NCBI RefSeq assembly: GCF_001905125.1
Contig: NZ_LWLE01000018.1
Span: 26,502 to 90,501 of the forward strand
Length of the DNA stretch: 64,000 nucleotides
Reading direction: 5' to 3'
Source of the DNA: Streptomyces sp. TSRI0281
GTDB taxonomy: Bacteria; Actinomycetota; Actinomycetes; Streptomycetales; Streptomycetaceae
Shown here: one piece after another, positions 16,045-24,328 of the stretch
Layout of the letters: each line of letters opens with the position of its first letter
Numbering within the stretch: position 1 is the first letter of the stretch
The notes under the pieces: generated by a model
Seen by the model: only the letters and a program-made list of their open reading frames with translations
What the model was told of the DNA's origin: nothing
Databases searched by the model: none
Program-made: the position numbers and the translations under genes

Positions 16045-16830
16045 CTACGCGTTCACCACTGGGGCGGCGCCGGACGCCCCTGGGTCCGCGAGCAGATCAT
16101 CGATCACGGTGGATATGCCGTTCTCGACCGTGCAGGCGTAGTCGCCGACGGAGTACTCCCCGCCGAGGACTTCCACGAGCTTGAGCTCGACGCCGTTGAC
16201 AGCAAGGGCCGAGGACAGCTCGACCTCGGCCGGGCCGAAGGACTTGCGCTTCAGGACGAAGTCCTTGGAGGTGTCGCGCGAGATGATCTCGAAGGTCTTG
16301 AAACCCGGCCCGTTCGCCTCGGGGAGCGCGTGGACCTGAAGGTGCGGATACAGGCGCATGTCCGACCAGGAATCAGCTGAGTACCCGTCCTGCGCCGACA
16401 TCGCGATGCGGAAAATCTGGGAACCCGCGCGCGTGACCGTCCCACAGGCACCGCTCTCGCCGTCCGTCAGCTCGATCTCGGCGTACTGCTTGGGGTACCC
16501 CCAGACCTCGCGGCCGAAGGCCACGCTCCAGGGCTGATCCTCGAACTCGAAGAAGTAGGTCACCGCCGTCGTGTCCTTGTAGCGGACCGGGATGACGACT
16601 CCGGAGTCGTAGAAGGCACCCGGGGTCGCATTGCCGAAGTCCGCGATCTGGACGACGAACCGGTCGTCGGCCGGCTCGAAAGGCGTCGGCTCCAGCAGGG
16701 AGGCGAGGTTCGCGGCGTCTCCCCGGCAGTAGACCGAGAGCGTGCGGAGGTTCTGCGACCAGTACGGCTGGTCGCCGCCGGGGTAGCCGAGGTACTTGAA
16801 GAAGTTCTTCACGTCGTAGTGCTGCGGCAT
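16045..16830 (-). CDS. Acetoacetate decarboxylase family protein
   Basis: 261 residues from ATG 16830, with AGGAG upstream. The core block G-R-E-V-W-G-Y-P-K114 contains the RExxGxPK signature in which the Lys forms the Schiff base in ADC enzymes, and the surrounding strands (FVVQIADFGNATPGAFYDSG, IPVRYKDTTAVTYFFEFED) fit. It is likely a decarboxylase, hydratase or aldolase acting on a beta-keto or 2-oxo acid; ADC-fold enzymes vary. It lies in the importer/GntR/SDR group, so the substrate may be derived from the imported solute. Confidence 0.85.
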   Translation of the reverse strand: MPQHYDVKNFFKYLGYPGGDQPYWSQNLRTLSVYCRGDAANLASLLEPTPFEPADDRFVVQIADFGNATPGAFYDSGVVIPVRYKDTTAVTYFFEFEDQPWSVAFGREVWGYPKQYAEIELTDGESGACGTVTRAGSQIFRIAMSAQDGYSADSWSDMRLYPHLQVHALPEANGPGFKTFEIISRDTSKDFVLKRKSFGPAEVELSSALAVNGVELKLVEVLGGEYSVGDYACTVENGISTVIDDLLADPGASGAAPVVNA

Positions 16831-17067
16831 CGTCAACTCCTGTACGAGGTGGGGCGTTGGGGCGATCTGGGATGTGAGCGGTAGGTGGCGAGGAGGCCTC
16901 CGGCTAGTGCCGTGACCGGAAATGTTTGCCCCGTGAAGAGCGTCGTCCGGTGTATGTGATCGCAAGGCGGTCGGCAGCCCTTGCAGCGGAGGCGCCAGGG
17001 TTCTTGGCCAACACGGGGAATGTGCGTGCCGGGCGGCACGGCCCGGCAAAGCTTGCCGGTAGGGATA

Positions 17068-17820
17068 CTAGGTTCTTCCCGCTTCGTGAATCCGGCGGAG
17101 GAACGTCTGCAGTTCGGGCGTGCGCGGGTCATTGAAGATCTGCTCGGGCGGCCCTTGTTCGAGGATGGTTCCTTTGTGCAGGAAGCAGAGTTGGGACGAG
17201 ACCTCCCTGGCGAAGGGCAGCTCATGAGTGGTCATCATCATGGTGATGCCGTCGTCCGCCAGTTCACGGACCAGGTTGAGCACCTCGATCACCAGCTCGG
17301 GGTCCAGGGCCGAGGTGATCTCGTCCAGCAGCAGCACCTCGGGGCGCATCAGCATGGCACGCGCGATCGCCACGCGTTGCTGCTGTCCGCCCGAGAGCTG
17401 CTCGGGATAGGCGTCCGCTTTGTCCTTGAGCCCCACGCGTTCGAGCATGACGCGTGCGTCGGCTTCCGCCTGTGCCTTCGAAGCCACCCCGGCGCGGACC
17501 GGTGTGAGGGTGCAGTTCCGCAGGACCGTCATGTGCGGGAAGAGGTTGAAGCTCTGGAACACGATGCCGACTCTGCGGCGCAGCCTGACCAGATCGACAC
17601 CGTCGCCGGAGACGACGTCGCCGTTGAGCAGGATCTGTCCGCCCTGGATCGGTTCGAGTCCGTTGACGCAGCGCAGGAGGGTCGACTTCCCCGACCCGGA
17701 CGCGCCGATGAGGGTGACGACCTTGTTGCGTTCGACGCCGAGATCGACACGGTCGAGGACCGTGGTGTCGCCGTACTTCTTGGTGACCTGCTCCAGGGCC
17801 ACGTGTGCGGTTGTCGTCAT
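17068..17820 (-). CDS. Polar amino acid ABC importer, ATPase
   Basis: 250 residues. Walker A GASGSGKS at about 39-46, Q-loop in VFQSFNLFPHMTV, signature LSGGQQQR near 143, Walker B followed by D-E (LLLDEITSALDP), H-loop in MTTHELPFA. Sequence type is GlnQ/HisP. It starts 4 bases after the permease stop, so they are co-translated. It energises uptake with the permease and binding protein encoded just upstream. The 237 bases to the ADC gene contain no gene. Confidence 0.9.
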   Translation of the reverse strand: MTTTAHVALEQVTKKYGDTTVLDRVDLGVERNKVVTLIGASGSGKSTLLRCVNGLEPIQGGQILLNGDVVSGDGVDLVRLRRRVGIVFQSFNLFPHMTVLRNCTLTPVRAGVASKAQAEADARVMLERVGLKDKADAYPEQLSGGQQQRVAIARAMLMRPEVLLLDEITSALDPELVIEVLNLVRELADDGITMMMTTHELPFAREVSSQLCFLHKGTILEQGPPEQIFNDPRTPELQTFLRRIHEAGRT

Positions 17821-17823
17821 GGT

Positions 17824-18924
17824 TCAGGCTCTCTTCAGCTTTGTCCCGGAACGGGCCAGCAGGTAGTCGACGAAGCGGGTCTGCGGGATGGTGACGAGAA
17901 CGAAGACGAAGCACACAGCGGTCACCGCAGAGAGGTTGAAGTCGTTGGCGGAGTAGATCTTCGCCTGGCTGAAGGCGTCGATGATGCCGACGACGATGAC
18001 CAGCGCCGTGTCCTTCTGCAGCCCGATGAACTGGCTGAGCATGGGGGCGGCGATGTTCCGGGACATCTGCGGCAGGATGACGAACCTGAGGACGTCCGGC
18101 TGCGAGAGGCCCATGGAGAGCGCCGCCGAGGTCTGCCCCTGGTTGATGGACTCGATGCCGGCGCGGTAGAGCTCGGCGTTGTAGGCGCTGTAGGTGAGCG
18201 CCAGGGCCGCGATGGCGTAGACGATCGGATCGCCCTCGCTGAGTACGGGCATCTCGGTCAGGGGAAGACCGAAGCAGACCAGGTAGATCAGCACCACGGA
18301 CGGGATGCCGCGGAATACGTCGATGTACGCGATCGCCAGCACCCGGACCGGCCAGAATCCCTTGCCCGGCAGCAGCCGTGCCACGGCGAGGGCCAGTCCG
18401 AAGAGCATGGCCAGGATCTGCGCGCCGACGGCGATCTCGATGTTGATGACGAGAGCCTTGAAGACGTCTCCCAGGCTCTCCGTCATGAACGACACGTTGA
18501 AGAAGGTCTTCTGCACCGCACCCTCGTTGGTGAGGACGAGCAGGCCGGCGACTGCCACGACGGCAACGAAGCCTGTCAGGCCCAACGAGGACACCGATGC
18601 GTTCCTGGAACGGGCGGCCGCGATGCGCGACTCGGTGTAGCGCTCGGCCTCCCACTCCTCGTCCGAGAGCCTGTTGCGCTGGTAGGCCAGCAGGAGCGGG
18701 CCGCCGAGGACGACCGCTGGCAGCACGACTCCGAACACGAGCCGGGGCATCTGTCCGGAAGTGAGAGTTCCGGCGAACTGGTGGCACAGCACGATGGTCA
18801 GCAGGGCGAGGACCGCAGCACCGCCGAGATATCCCGAGGTACGCAGCGGACGAGCCGGGACGAAGCTCTCTTCGCCGGGTGCGGGTCTGTCGGTGGAGTC
18901 CTTGTGGAGCGTTCGGGCAGCCAT
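17824..18924 (-). CDS. Polar amino acid ABC importer, permease
   Basis: 366 residues from ATG 18924, two bases after the stop of the binding-protein gene. The N-terminal ~140 residues hold extra helices and a charged loop (RNRLSDEEWEAERYTESRIA), typical of GltK/GlnP-like permeases with an extended N-terminus. The BPD transport domain follows, with AYIDVFRGIPSVVLIYLVCF, YSAYNAELYRAGIESI and the EAA-like GLSQPDVLRFVILPQ. It works as a dimer with the ATPase at 17068. Its size is at the upper end for the family. Confidence 0.9.
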   Translation of the reverse strand: MAARTLHKDSTDRPAPGEESFVPARPLRTSGYLGGAAVLALLTIVLCHQFAGTLTSGQMPRLVFGVVLPAVVLGGPLLLAYQRNRLSDEEWEAERYTESRIAAARSRNASVSSLGLTGFVAVVAVAGLLVLTNEGAVQKTFFNVSFMTESLGDVFKALVINIEIAVGAQILAMLFGLALAVARLLPGKGFWPVRVLAIAYIDVFRGIPSVVLIYLVCFGLPLTEMPVLSEGDPIVYAIAALALTYSAYNAELYRAGIESINQGQTSAALSMGLSQPDVLRFVILPQMSRNIAAPMLSQFIGLQKDTALVIVVGIIDAFSQAKIYSANDFNLSAVTAVCFVFVLVTIPQTRFVDYLLARSGTKLKRA

Positions 18925-18926
18925 GG

Positions 18927-19799
18927 TCAGGCACTCCAGTCGGGGAGTGCCTGCGGGTCGCCGCCGAGGATCGGGTTGAGCCACTTATCCATGATCGACT
19001 TCAACGTGCCGTCCTTCTCCATGCCGGCGAGGATCTCGTTCACCACCTCGGCGTTCGGCGATCCCTTGGGGAACAGCGGGGCGACATCGCCGCCGACCGG
19101 GTACCTGCCGATGACTTCGAGCTTTCCGTCGGACTTGGCGGCGCGGGGCATGACGGTCGCGGTGTCGTTCAGCGCGGCGTCGAGCTGACCGGCGAGCAGG
19201 GCGTTGAAGAGGTCGTCGTTGGAGCTGAACACTCGGACCCGCTTGGGTTTCAGGGTGTCGTTGGCGAACTTCAGCTGGAGCGATCCGGCCAGAACGCCGA
19301 CAGTCGAGTTCTTGATGGTGGACGGGGAGAGTCCGGAACCGCTCTTGGCGAGGACACCGGTCTCGTAGGTGTTGTAGCGGGTGGAGAAGTCGACGGCCTT
19401 GCGCCGTTCCGGAGTGACGAGGATGTCCCACACCGCGAAGTCGAAGTTCGACGACTTGGCTGTCACCAGCGCCTCGAAGGAGGCGTTGACCAGGGTGATC
19501 TTCTTGAGACCCGCCCGGTTGGCGATCTCCGCGTCGAGGCAGTACATGTAGCCGCCGTCGATGGTTTCCAATGTGTTGCCCCGGTAACCCGCAGGGAAGG
19601 GCAGCGAGGCGGCGACGGTGAGTTCACCCGCCTTCTTCGTCTTCAGCTCATGGATCTGAGGACTCTTGGTGACCTCGCAGTCTCCGAACGGTTTCGCCCG
19701 ATGCGCGGAGTCCGCTCCGGTCCCGCCGGAACAGGCTGTGAGCACGGCGAGGGCGGTGGCAATGACCACTGCACCGCTGATTCTCAGTGACTTCTTCAT
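18927..19799 (-). CDS. Extracellular solute-binding lipoprotein (amino acid type)
   Basis: 290 residues from ATG 19799. A lipoprotein signal peptide ends in the lipobox L-T-A-C. The family-3 binding-protein pattern follows: GELTVAASLPFPAGY, DAEIANRAGLKKITLV, FDFAVWDILVTPERRKAVDF, then VGVLAGSLQLKF and a C-terminal MEKDGTLKSIMDKWLNP. It should sit on the outer face of the membrane and deliver a small amino acid-like or carboxylate ligand to the permease. It is the first gene of the set and is preceded by an operator-like palindrome. Confidence 0.9.
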   Translation of the reverse strand: MKKSLRISGAVVIATALAVLTACSGGTGADSAHRAKPFGDCEVTKSPQIHELKTKKAGELTVAASLPFPAGYRGNTLETIDGGYMYCLDAEIANRAGLKKITLVNASFEALVTAKSSNFDFAVWDILVTPERRKAVDFSTRYNTYETGVLAKSGSGLSPSTIKNSTVGVLAGSLQLKFANDTLKPKRVRVFSSNDDLFNALLAGQLDAALNDTATVMPRAAKSDGKLEVIGRYPVGGDVAPLFPKGSPNAEVVNEILAGMEKDGTLKSIMDKWLNPILGGDPQALPDWSA

Positions 19800-19885
19800 G
19801 TGCGACCTCTAGGGAGAATGACCTCGGAGTACGAGGAGAGGAGCAGCCCGAGTCCACGCCATGCACTGCCGCGCGAACCCTGGAA

Positions 19886-19907
19886 CATCATTGATATTTC
19901 AGTGATG
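19886..19907. promoter_or_regulatory. 22-bp palindrome upstream of the binding-protein gene
   Basis: CATCATTGATATTTCAGTGATG pairs with itself at 9 of 11 positions; it ends about 87 bases upstream of the start at 19799. A second, shorter palindrome CACGTTATACGTG is at 19915-19927. Both lie in an AT-rich island that is unusual for this genome. They are good candidates for the binding site of the GntR protein (15283) and for a second regulator or a lost divergent promoter. Confidence 0.65.
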
Positions 19908-20214
19908 TGGGACGCACGTTATACGTGAGGGTGCGTTTTTGGCCATACCTTTCGCGCAGCGGGATGCGAAGCCACGTCGAGGACGGACAGCCCGCCGTGT
20001 GCCGCGTATCCGACCTCTCCGGGGTCTCAGCAACCGGACCACTGCCGCCGAACGGTCGCCGCCCCCGGCCAGGCATCCTGAACACGGTGATGGCGGCCTG
20101 CAGCAACGGCGCCGGGCAGCAGACGCCCGGACAGCCCGGGATGGGGGACGCCGACACAGCGAACCCCGTCCCGAAACCGCCGCTGACCAGTAACAACCCA
20201 CGGGGACTCTGGCC

Positions 20215-20376
20215 GATAAAGTCCGCAGGCTCACCGGGCTCGGCGCGGTAGTCGTCGCGGAATCCCGGGACACTTCCGGTCTTGCCCGACGATGGCCGAC
20301 CCGGAGGGCAACCAGTGCGCCGTTGAGCTCAGCGAGGAGGATCTGCTCGACGAGGAGCTTCATCCCTCGGGCTGAG
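20215..20376 (+). pseudogene. C-terminal remnant of a VOC/glyoxalase-fold protein
   Basis: KVRRLTGLGAVVVAESRDTS and, after a frame change near 20285, MADPEGNQCAVELSEEDL. The paired motifs (RLTxLGA..V and MADPEGNxFCV) are the end of actinobacterial VOC-family proteins. The N-terminal half is missing. Confidence 0.6.
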
Positions 20377-20382
20377 CACGTG

Positions 20383-20412
20383 GGCGGCCCACGCCGTGAG
20401 ACGTGGGCCGCC
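20383..20412. terminator. Perfect hairpin, 11-bp stem
   Basis: GGCGGCCCACG (20383-20393) pairs with CGTGGGCCGCC (20402-20412) across an 8-base loop. It can end transcription from either side: the VOC remnant on the plus strand or the small minus-strand frame just beyond. Confidence 0.75.
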
Positions 20413-20431
20413 TGCCTACTGGTGCTGTGCG

Positions 20432-20587
20432 TCAGCAGTTCGTGAACATCGCGGAACTGGCGACGACTTCCGTTCCGTACTGACCCTCGTACTCGATCCG
20501 CAGGGACGAAAACAACCTGTACGTGTGGGTCGGAACCCGCTGCGGGCACTTGTACCCGACGCTGTCACGAACAACCCGGTCATCCAC
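20432..20587 (-). CDS. Small secreted-protein-like fragment
   Basis: Minus-strand codons read VGYKCPQRVPTHTYRLFS, LRIEYEGQYGTEVVASSAM and end FTNC-stop at 20432. This looks like the mature C-terminus of a small Cys-containing exported protein with a disulfide (KCP...TNC). A GTG at 20587 allows 51 residues, but there is no signal peptide, because an in-frame stop precedes it. Probably a truncated gene. Confidence 0.35.
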   Translation of the reverse strand: MDDRVVRDSVGYKCPQRVPTHTYRLFSSLRIEYEGQYGTEVVASSAMFTNC

Positions 20588-20659
20588 ACGTGCGACGTCC
20601 GTTCGTCATGTGCACGTTTCCCGGCGCCCACACCTTCCCACATCCCCCGGCCCGAAGGT

Positions 20660-22273
20660 CTATGCCGTGGGCGTCCTGGCAGGCAGTCCGTCGGCTTCGT
20701 CCCGTCGGCCCTGTCCTGCCGAGTGCTCCGCATCGTCTGCTGCGGCAGCCACGTGTCCGGACCGCTTGTGTGCGCCACGGAGCAGGGTGGCGATCAGGAT
20801 CGCTCCGCCGGCTGTTACGACGACGCTGGCCACCGCGGCGATCCGCATCTCGTGGCTGAAGGCGTCGAATGCCACCCTGCGCAGAGTCTCTGCGGTCTGG
20901 TGCGGCAGGGCCGCAGCGGTTTCGGCTGCGGCTCCGAGGGTCTCCTCCGCCGCTGCCCGCTGCCCAGGGGTGAGGCCGACGGGCGCCTGGGACTCCATCT
21001 GCGAGCGATAGACGGCTGTGCCCATACTGCCCAGGACCGCGATGCCCAGTGCACCGCCGAACTCGGTGGAGGTCTCCGTCAGGGCGGAGGCCGCCCCGGC
21101 GCGCTCAGGCGGCGCGGCGGACAGGATCACCTCGGTGACCACGGCGGCCACGCCACCGATGCCGATGGAGACCACGGCCAGGGCGCTCACCAGATACACG
21201 ATGCTCGAGTCCGTCCGGATAAGAGCCAGTGCGACGTAACCGGCGGCAGCCACCCCAAGCCCGATGGCCATCACATTCGGCTTGCCGATGCGCGGCGCCA
21301 TCGTGGTGGCCAGGGCGATACCCACGGGCATCACGAGGAACGTGGGCAGTGACCACACGGCCGACTCGAACGGACTCATGCCCAGGACAAGCTGCATGAA
21401 CTGCCAATTGAACAGCGAGAAGCCGACCATCGCGAAGGTAGCCAGGGCACCGACGAGCAGCGGCACGTTGAACAGGCGGCTGCGGAACAATGCGAGGTCG
21501 ATCATCGGATGGGCGGCCGTGCGCTGGCGGCGGACGAACAGGGCTCCCACGCCGAGTCCGGCAGCGATGCAGACTGCACCGGGCCAGCCGAAGCCGTGCT
21601 CCGCCGTCGTCTTGATGCCATAGACCACGGCGAGGACAGCCACCAGGGACAGCAGGGCGCCGAGCAGGTCGAAGCGGCCCGGCTCGGGGTCGCGGTACTC
21701 GGGCAGCAGCTGCGGTCCGAGTACCAGCAGCAGGATCATCACGGGCACGTTGATCAGGAAGACCGAGCCCCACCAGAAGTGTTCGAGGAGCAGACCGCCG
21801 ATGATCGGGCCGACGACAGCACCGCCGGCGAATCCGGCTGTCCAGATGCCGACGGCGGTGGCCCGCTGGCGTTCGTCGGGGAACATGTTCCGGATCAGAG
21901 AAAGAGTGGAGGGGGCCAACGAGGATCCGGCGATGCCCATGAGCCCGCGGGTCGCGATGAGCATCTCGGGGCCGGTCGAACAGGCCGCCAGAATCGAGGC
22001 GAGGCCGAAGGCCGCAGCACCGATCAGCAGCACCCGCCGCCGTCCGATCCGGTCCCCGAGGGTGCCCATCGTGATCAGCAGGCCGGCCAGCAGGAAGCCG
22101 TACGAGTCCATGATCCACAGCAGTTCCGCACTGCTCGGGTGGAGGTCGGCCGTCAGGGACGGGAGCGTGACGAACATGACGGACATGTCCATGGACGCCA
22201 GGACACACGGCAACACCAGGACGGCGAGTCCGATCCACTGCCGTGTTCCGGCTTTTGCGCTCTCTTCGGTCAT
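20660..22273 (-). CDS. DHA2-type MFS drug exporter (EmrB/QacA subfamily)
   Basis: 537 residues from ATG 22273 (an in-frame GTG three codons earlier lies too close to the AGGAG). About 14 membrane helices can be counted. The first carries the DHA2 motif D1-like LASMDMSVMFVTLPSLTADL, the loop 2-3 motif A is GDRIGRRRVLLIG and motif C lies in the GSSLAPSTLSLI/AGGAVVGPIIGGLL region. It should expel cationic or lipophilic drugs by proton antiport. It is divergent from a TetR gene with a shared perfect inverted repeat, the standard arrangement for a self-regulated efflux pair. Confidence 0.9.
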   Translation of the reverse strand: MTEESAKAGTRQWIGLAVLVLPCVLASMDMSVMFVTLPSLTADLHPSSAELLWIMDSYGFLLAGLLITMGTLGDRIGRRRVLLIGAAAFGLASILAACSTGPEMLIATRGLMGIAGSSLAPSTLSLIRNMFPDERQRATAVGIWTAGFAGGAVVGPIIGGLLLEHFWWGSVFLINVPVMILLLVLGPQLLPEYRDPEPGRFDLLGALLSLVAVLAVVYGIKTTAEHGFGWPGAVCIAAGLGVGALFVRRQRTAAHPMIDLALFRSRLFNVPLLVGALATFAMVGFSLFNWQFMQLVLGMSPFESAVWSLPTFLVMPVGIALATTMAPRIGKPNVMAIGLGVAAAGYVALALIRTDSSIVYLVSALAVVSIGIGGVAAVVTEVILSAAPPERAGAASALTETSTEFGGALGIAVLGSMGTAVYRSQMESQAPVGLTPGQRAAAEETLGAAAETAAALPHQTAETLRRVAFDAFSHEMRIAAVASVVVTAGGAILIATLLRGAHKRSGHVAAAADDAEHSAGQGRRDEADGLPARTPTA

Positions 22274-22342
22274 GTCCTTCACTCACTCCTGTTTCCTCGG
22301 CTGGCTGCGGCCGGTCGACGATCGCAACTTCCGTCACCTTGC

Positions 22343-22380
22343 GCGTATCCTGTACGCGTCACTCGGCGTACAGGATACGC
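22343..22380. promoter_or_regulatory. TetR operator, perfect 15-bp inverted repeat
   Basis: Left arm GCGTATCCTGTACGC (22343-22357), right arm its exact complement (22366-22380), 8-base spacer. It lies 70 bases upstream of the exporter start and 125 bases upstream of the TetR start, so one site could control both genes. Confidence 0.85.
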
Positions 22381-22504
22381 ATGCAGCTCTCCTTCACCGC
22401 AAATGAATTCTCGATCGACCAATTTCCCAGTTCAAGACGTTCAATCCGCCGACCGGGTAGACTTTCGTCACACGGGCGAATGTGTGACGAAAAGGAGTGT
22501 GGTG

Positions 22505-23365
22505 ATGTCGGATCAGTCGGTCTGCGCGTCCTGCGGAACGGTTCTGGAACCTGTGGAACGGGGGCGGCCGCGACGCTACTGCTCCCATGCCTGCCGGGCG
22601 CGGGCCTACCGGGCGCGAAAAACGGAAGCGCCGACCGGATTCCCGGAGGACGGCATCCTGGGAAGGGGCGTGCCGGAGGGCGGCGGCGCGCCTCATCTGA
22701 CCGTCGAGCGCATCGTGCGGGCCGGGCTCGATGTCGCGGACGCGGAAGGGCTCGACGCTCTGTCGATGCGGCGCGTCGCCACAGACCTCGGCGCGAGCAC
22801 TATGGCCCTGTACAGGTACGTGGCATCCAAAGACGACCTGGTGGCCCTGATGGTGGAGGCCGCGCTGAAAGGCACCCCGCTGCCCGACACGCTGCCGCGG
22901 AACTGGCGCCACGGCCTCGAACGGGCCGCCTACCGCGACTGGGAGCTGTACCACCGCCACCCATGGATCCTGTCGAAAGTCCTGGTGACTGCCTGGACGC
23001 ACTCCAGCCCCGCACTCGCCGCGGACAGCGAGAGCGCCTTCTCCGCATTCGACGGACTCCGTCTCGAACCCGCCGACGCGTTCCGCTACATGTTCATGCT
23101 CGCCTCCTACGTACAGGGGGCGGCTCTGACCTACGTCAGCGACGTGGATACGGAGCGGCAGGCTCGAAAGACCGGCCGGCGAACGGCACACAAGCCGGAC
23201 GACGAACGCACTTCGCCCTACGAGCCCGGCGCATACCCACGGCTCGGCCCCGCAATGCTCGCGGGCGCCAACCCCTGGGACCTCGACGCCCTCTTCGCCT
23301 CAGGCCTTGCCGGGGTCCTGGACGGCATCGCCGCCGACATCGCACGGCGTGGCATCAGGGCATGA
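22505..23365 (+). CDS. TetR regulator with N-terminal zinc-finger segment
   Basis: 286 residues from ATG 22505, with AAAGGAG 7 bases upstream. Residues 7-30 carry C7xxC10 and C26xxxC30 in the pattern CASCGTVLEP...RRYCSHACRARAYRARK, a small zinc-ribbon seen in some actinobacterial regulators. The TetR HTH follows (VERIVRAGLDVADAEGLDAL, SMRRVATDLGASTMALYRYV), and then a TetR_C ligand domain with PWILSKVLVTAW. It should repress itself and the divergent exporter. The extra DNA- or protein-binding finger on a TetR is uncommon and may extend the operator footprint, consistent with the long inverted repeat. Confidence 0.9.
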   Translation: MSDQSVCASCGTVLEPVERGRPRRYCSHACRARAYRARKTEAPTGFPEDGILGRGVPEGGGAPHLTVERIVRAGLDVADAEGLDALSMRRVATDLGASTMALYRYVASKDDLVALMVEAALKGTPLPDTLPRNWRHGLERAAYRDWELYHRHPWILSKVLVTAWTHSSPALAADSESAFSAFDGLRLEPADAFRYMFMLASYVQGAALTYVSDVDTERQARKTGRRTAHKPDDERTSPYEPGAYPRLGPAMLAGANPWDLDALFASGLAGVLDGIAADIARRGIRA

Positions 23366-23787
23366 GTTGGGGCAGGCGGCTATCAACAAGTGCTGGCCAT
23401 CCGGCAGGGGCAGTACGCGCGCCGGCGCCTGATGCCGGCATGGCGTCCCTGCGGGCAGATCCACGGACCGAAGGGCCCGGAGACTCTGGTGGCCATGGTC
23501 GAGGCCGGGCGTATGGGCGCGGGCGGCGGAGCTGGTCGAACGGTCGACAGCCGTGCCGGAGAGGCTGGCCGGTGACGCCGCTCCTGGGTGGCGGGCCGAG
23601 GCTCAGGCCGCGGCGGCGGCCGTGCGGCAGGCTATGGAGCATCAGGCAGACGGCTTGATGCCGCCGCCCCCGCCGCCCACCCCTGGCCCGCGTCTCTCTC
23701 CCGGAGCCCGGGGATCCGGGAGTCCCACCACCCGCTGGGCATCGACTGGTTCGCGCCCCACCACCCTGCTCACTAAGGGATCCGATC
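23366..23787 (+). other. Degraded coding traces
   Basis: Pieces such as LAIRQGQYARRRL and WRAEAQAAAAAVRQAMEHQA suggest an eroded hypothetical gene leading into the next feature, in changing frames. Nothing can be assigned. Confidence 0.3.
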
Positions 23788-24257
23788 ATGGTCATCTCGC
23801 CCGACCGCGCCGCTGAGATCCACGGCCGGTCCACCGCCGACCTGCTCCAGCACATCGCCGACCTGCGGGCCCCGCTCCAGCGCGTCAGCCCCCTGCGCGC
23901 CTACTCGGCCGGGCGGGAGGCGGTCACCGGCCCTGAGTGCTCACGGCCGCCGGCCGCAGCCGCCGATGACATGACGGACATCCTGATCCGCACCGCGCCC
24001 GCGACCACCGGAGCACCGCCACCCGAAGCCGCTGAGTCGACGCCATCCTGGACCGCCGGAACCGCAACGCCCTCTGGTGGCACCAGCACCTCAACACCCC
24101 AGAGCCACGCGTGGCCCACAGCGAGCAGATCCTCGCAAGGATCGACTGGTCCCGGCGTCAACACGACCACACAGCCATCAATCGCGCTGTCTTCATGAAC
24201 GCTCTACGCCAACCGAGATCGATCTCGGCTCTGCTGGGCTCGAATTACGGAAAGTGA
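23788..24257 (+). pseudogene. Hypothetical gene split by a frameshift
   Basis: ATG 23788 follows AAGGGATCC and opens MVISPDRAAEIHGRSTADLL. Near 24030 the sensible reading moves to another frame: VDAILDRRNRNALWWHQHLN, EQILARIDWSRRQHDHTAIN, ending LLGSNYGK at TGA 24255-24257. The two halves look like one helical protein of ~155 residues that I do not recognise. No neighbour on the same strand gives context. Confidence 0.45.
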
Positions 24258-24328
24258 ACCCATCACGGAATCTGCGCCAGAACCGCTACTGCTAAAGCCA
24301 ACGGGCCATGGCCCTGCGTAAGAACTGC

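Noticed and set aside
16981..19188. Plus-strand frame of 735 codons
   Set aside because: It is antisense to three clear ABC transporter genes and has the Gly/Asp/Arg-rich composition of a complementary-frame shadow.
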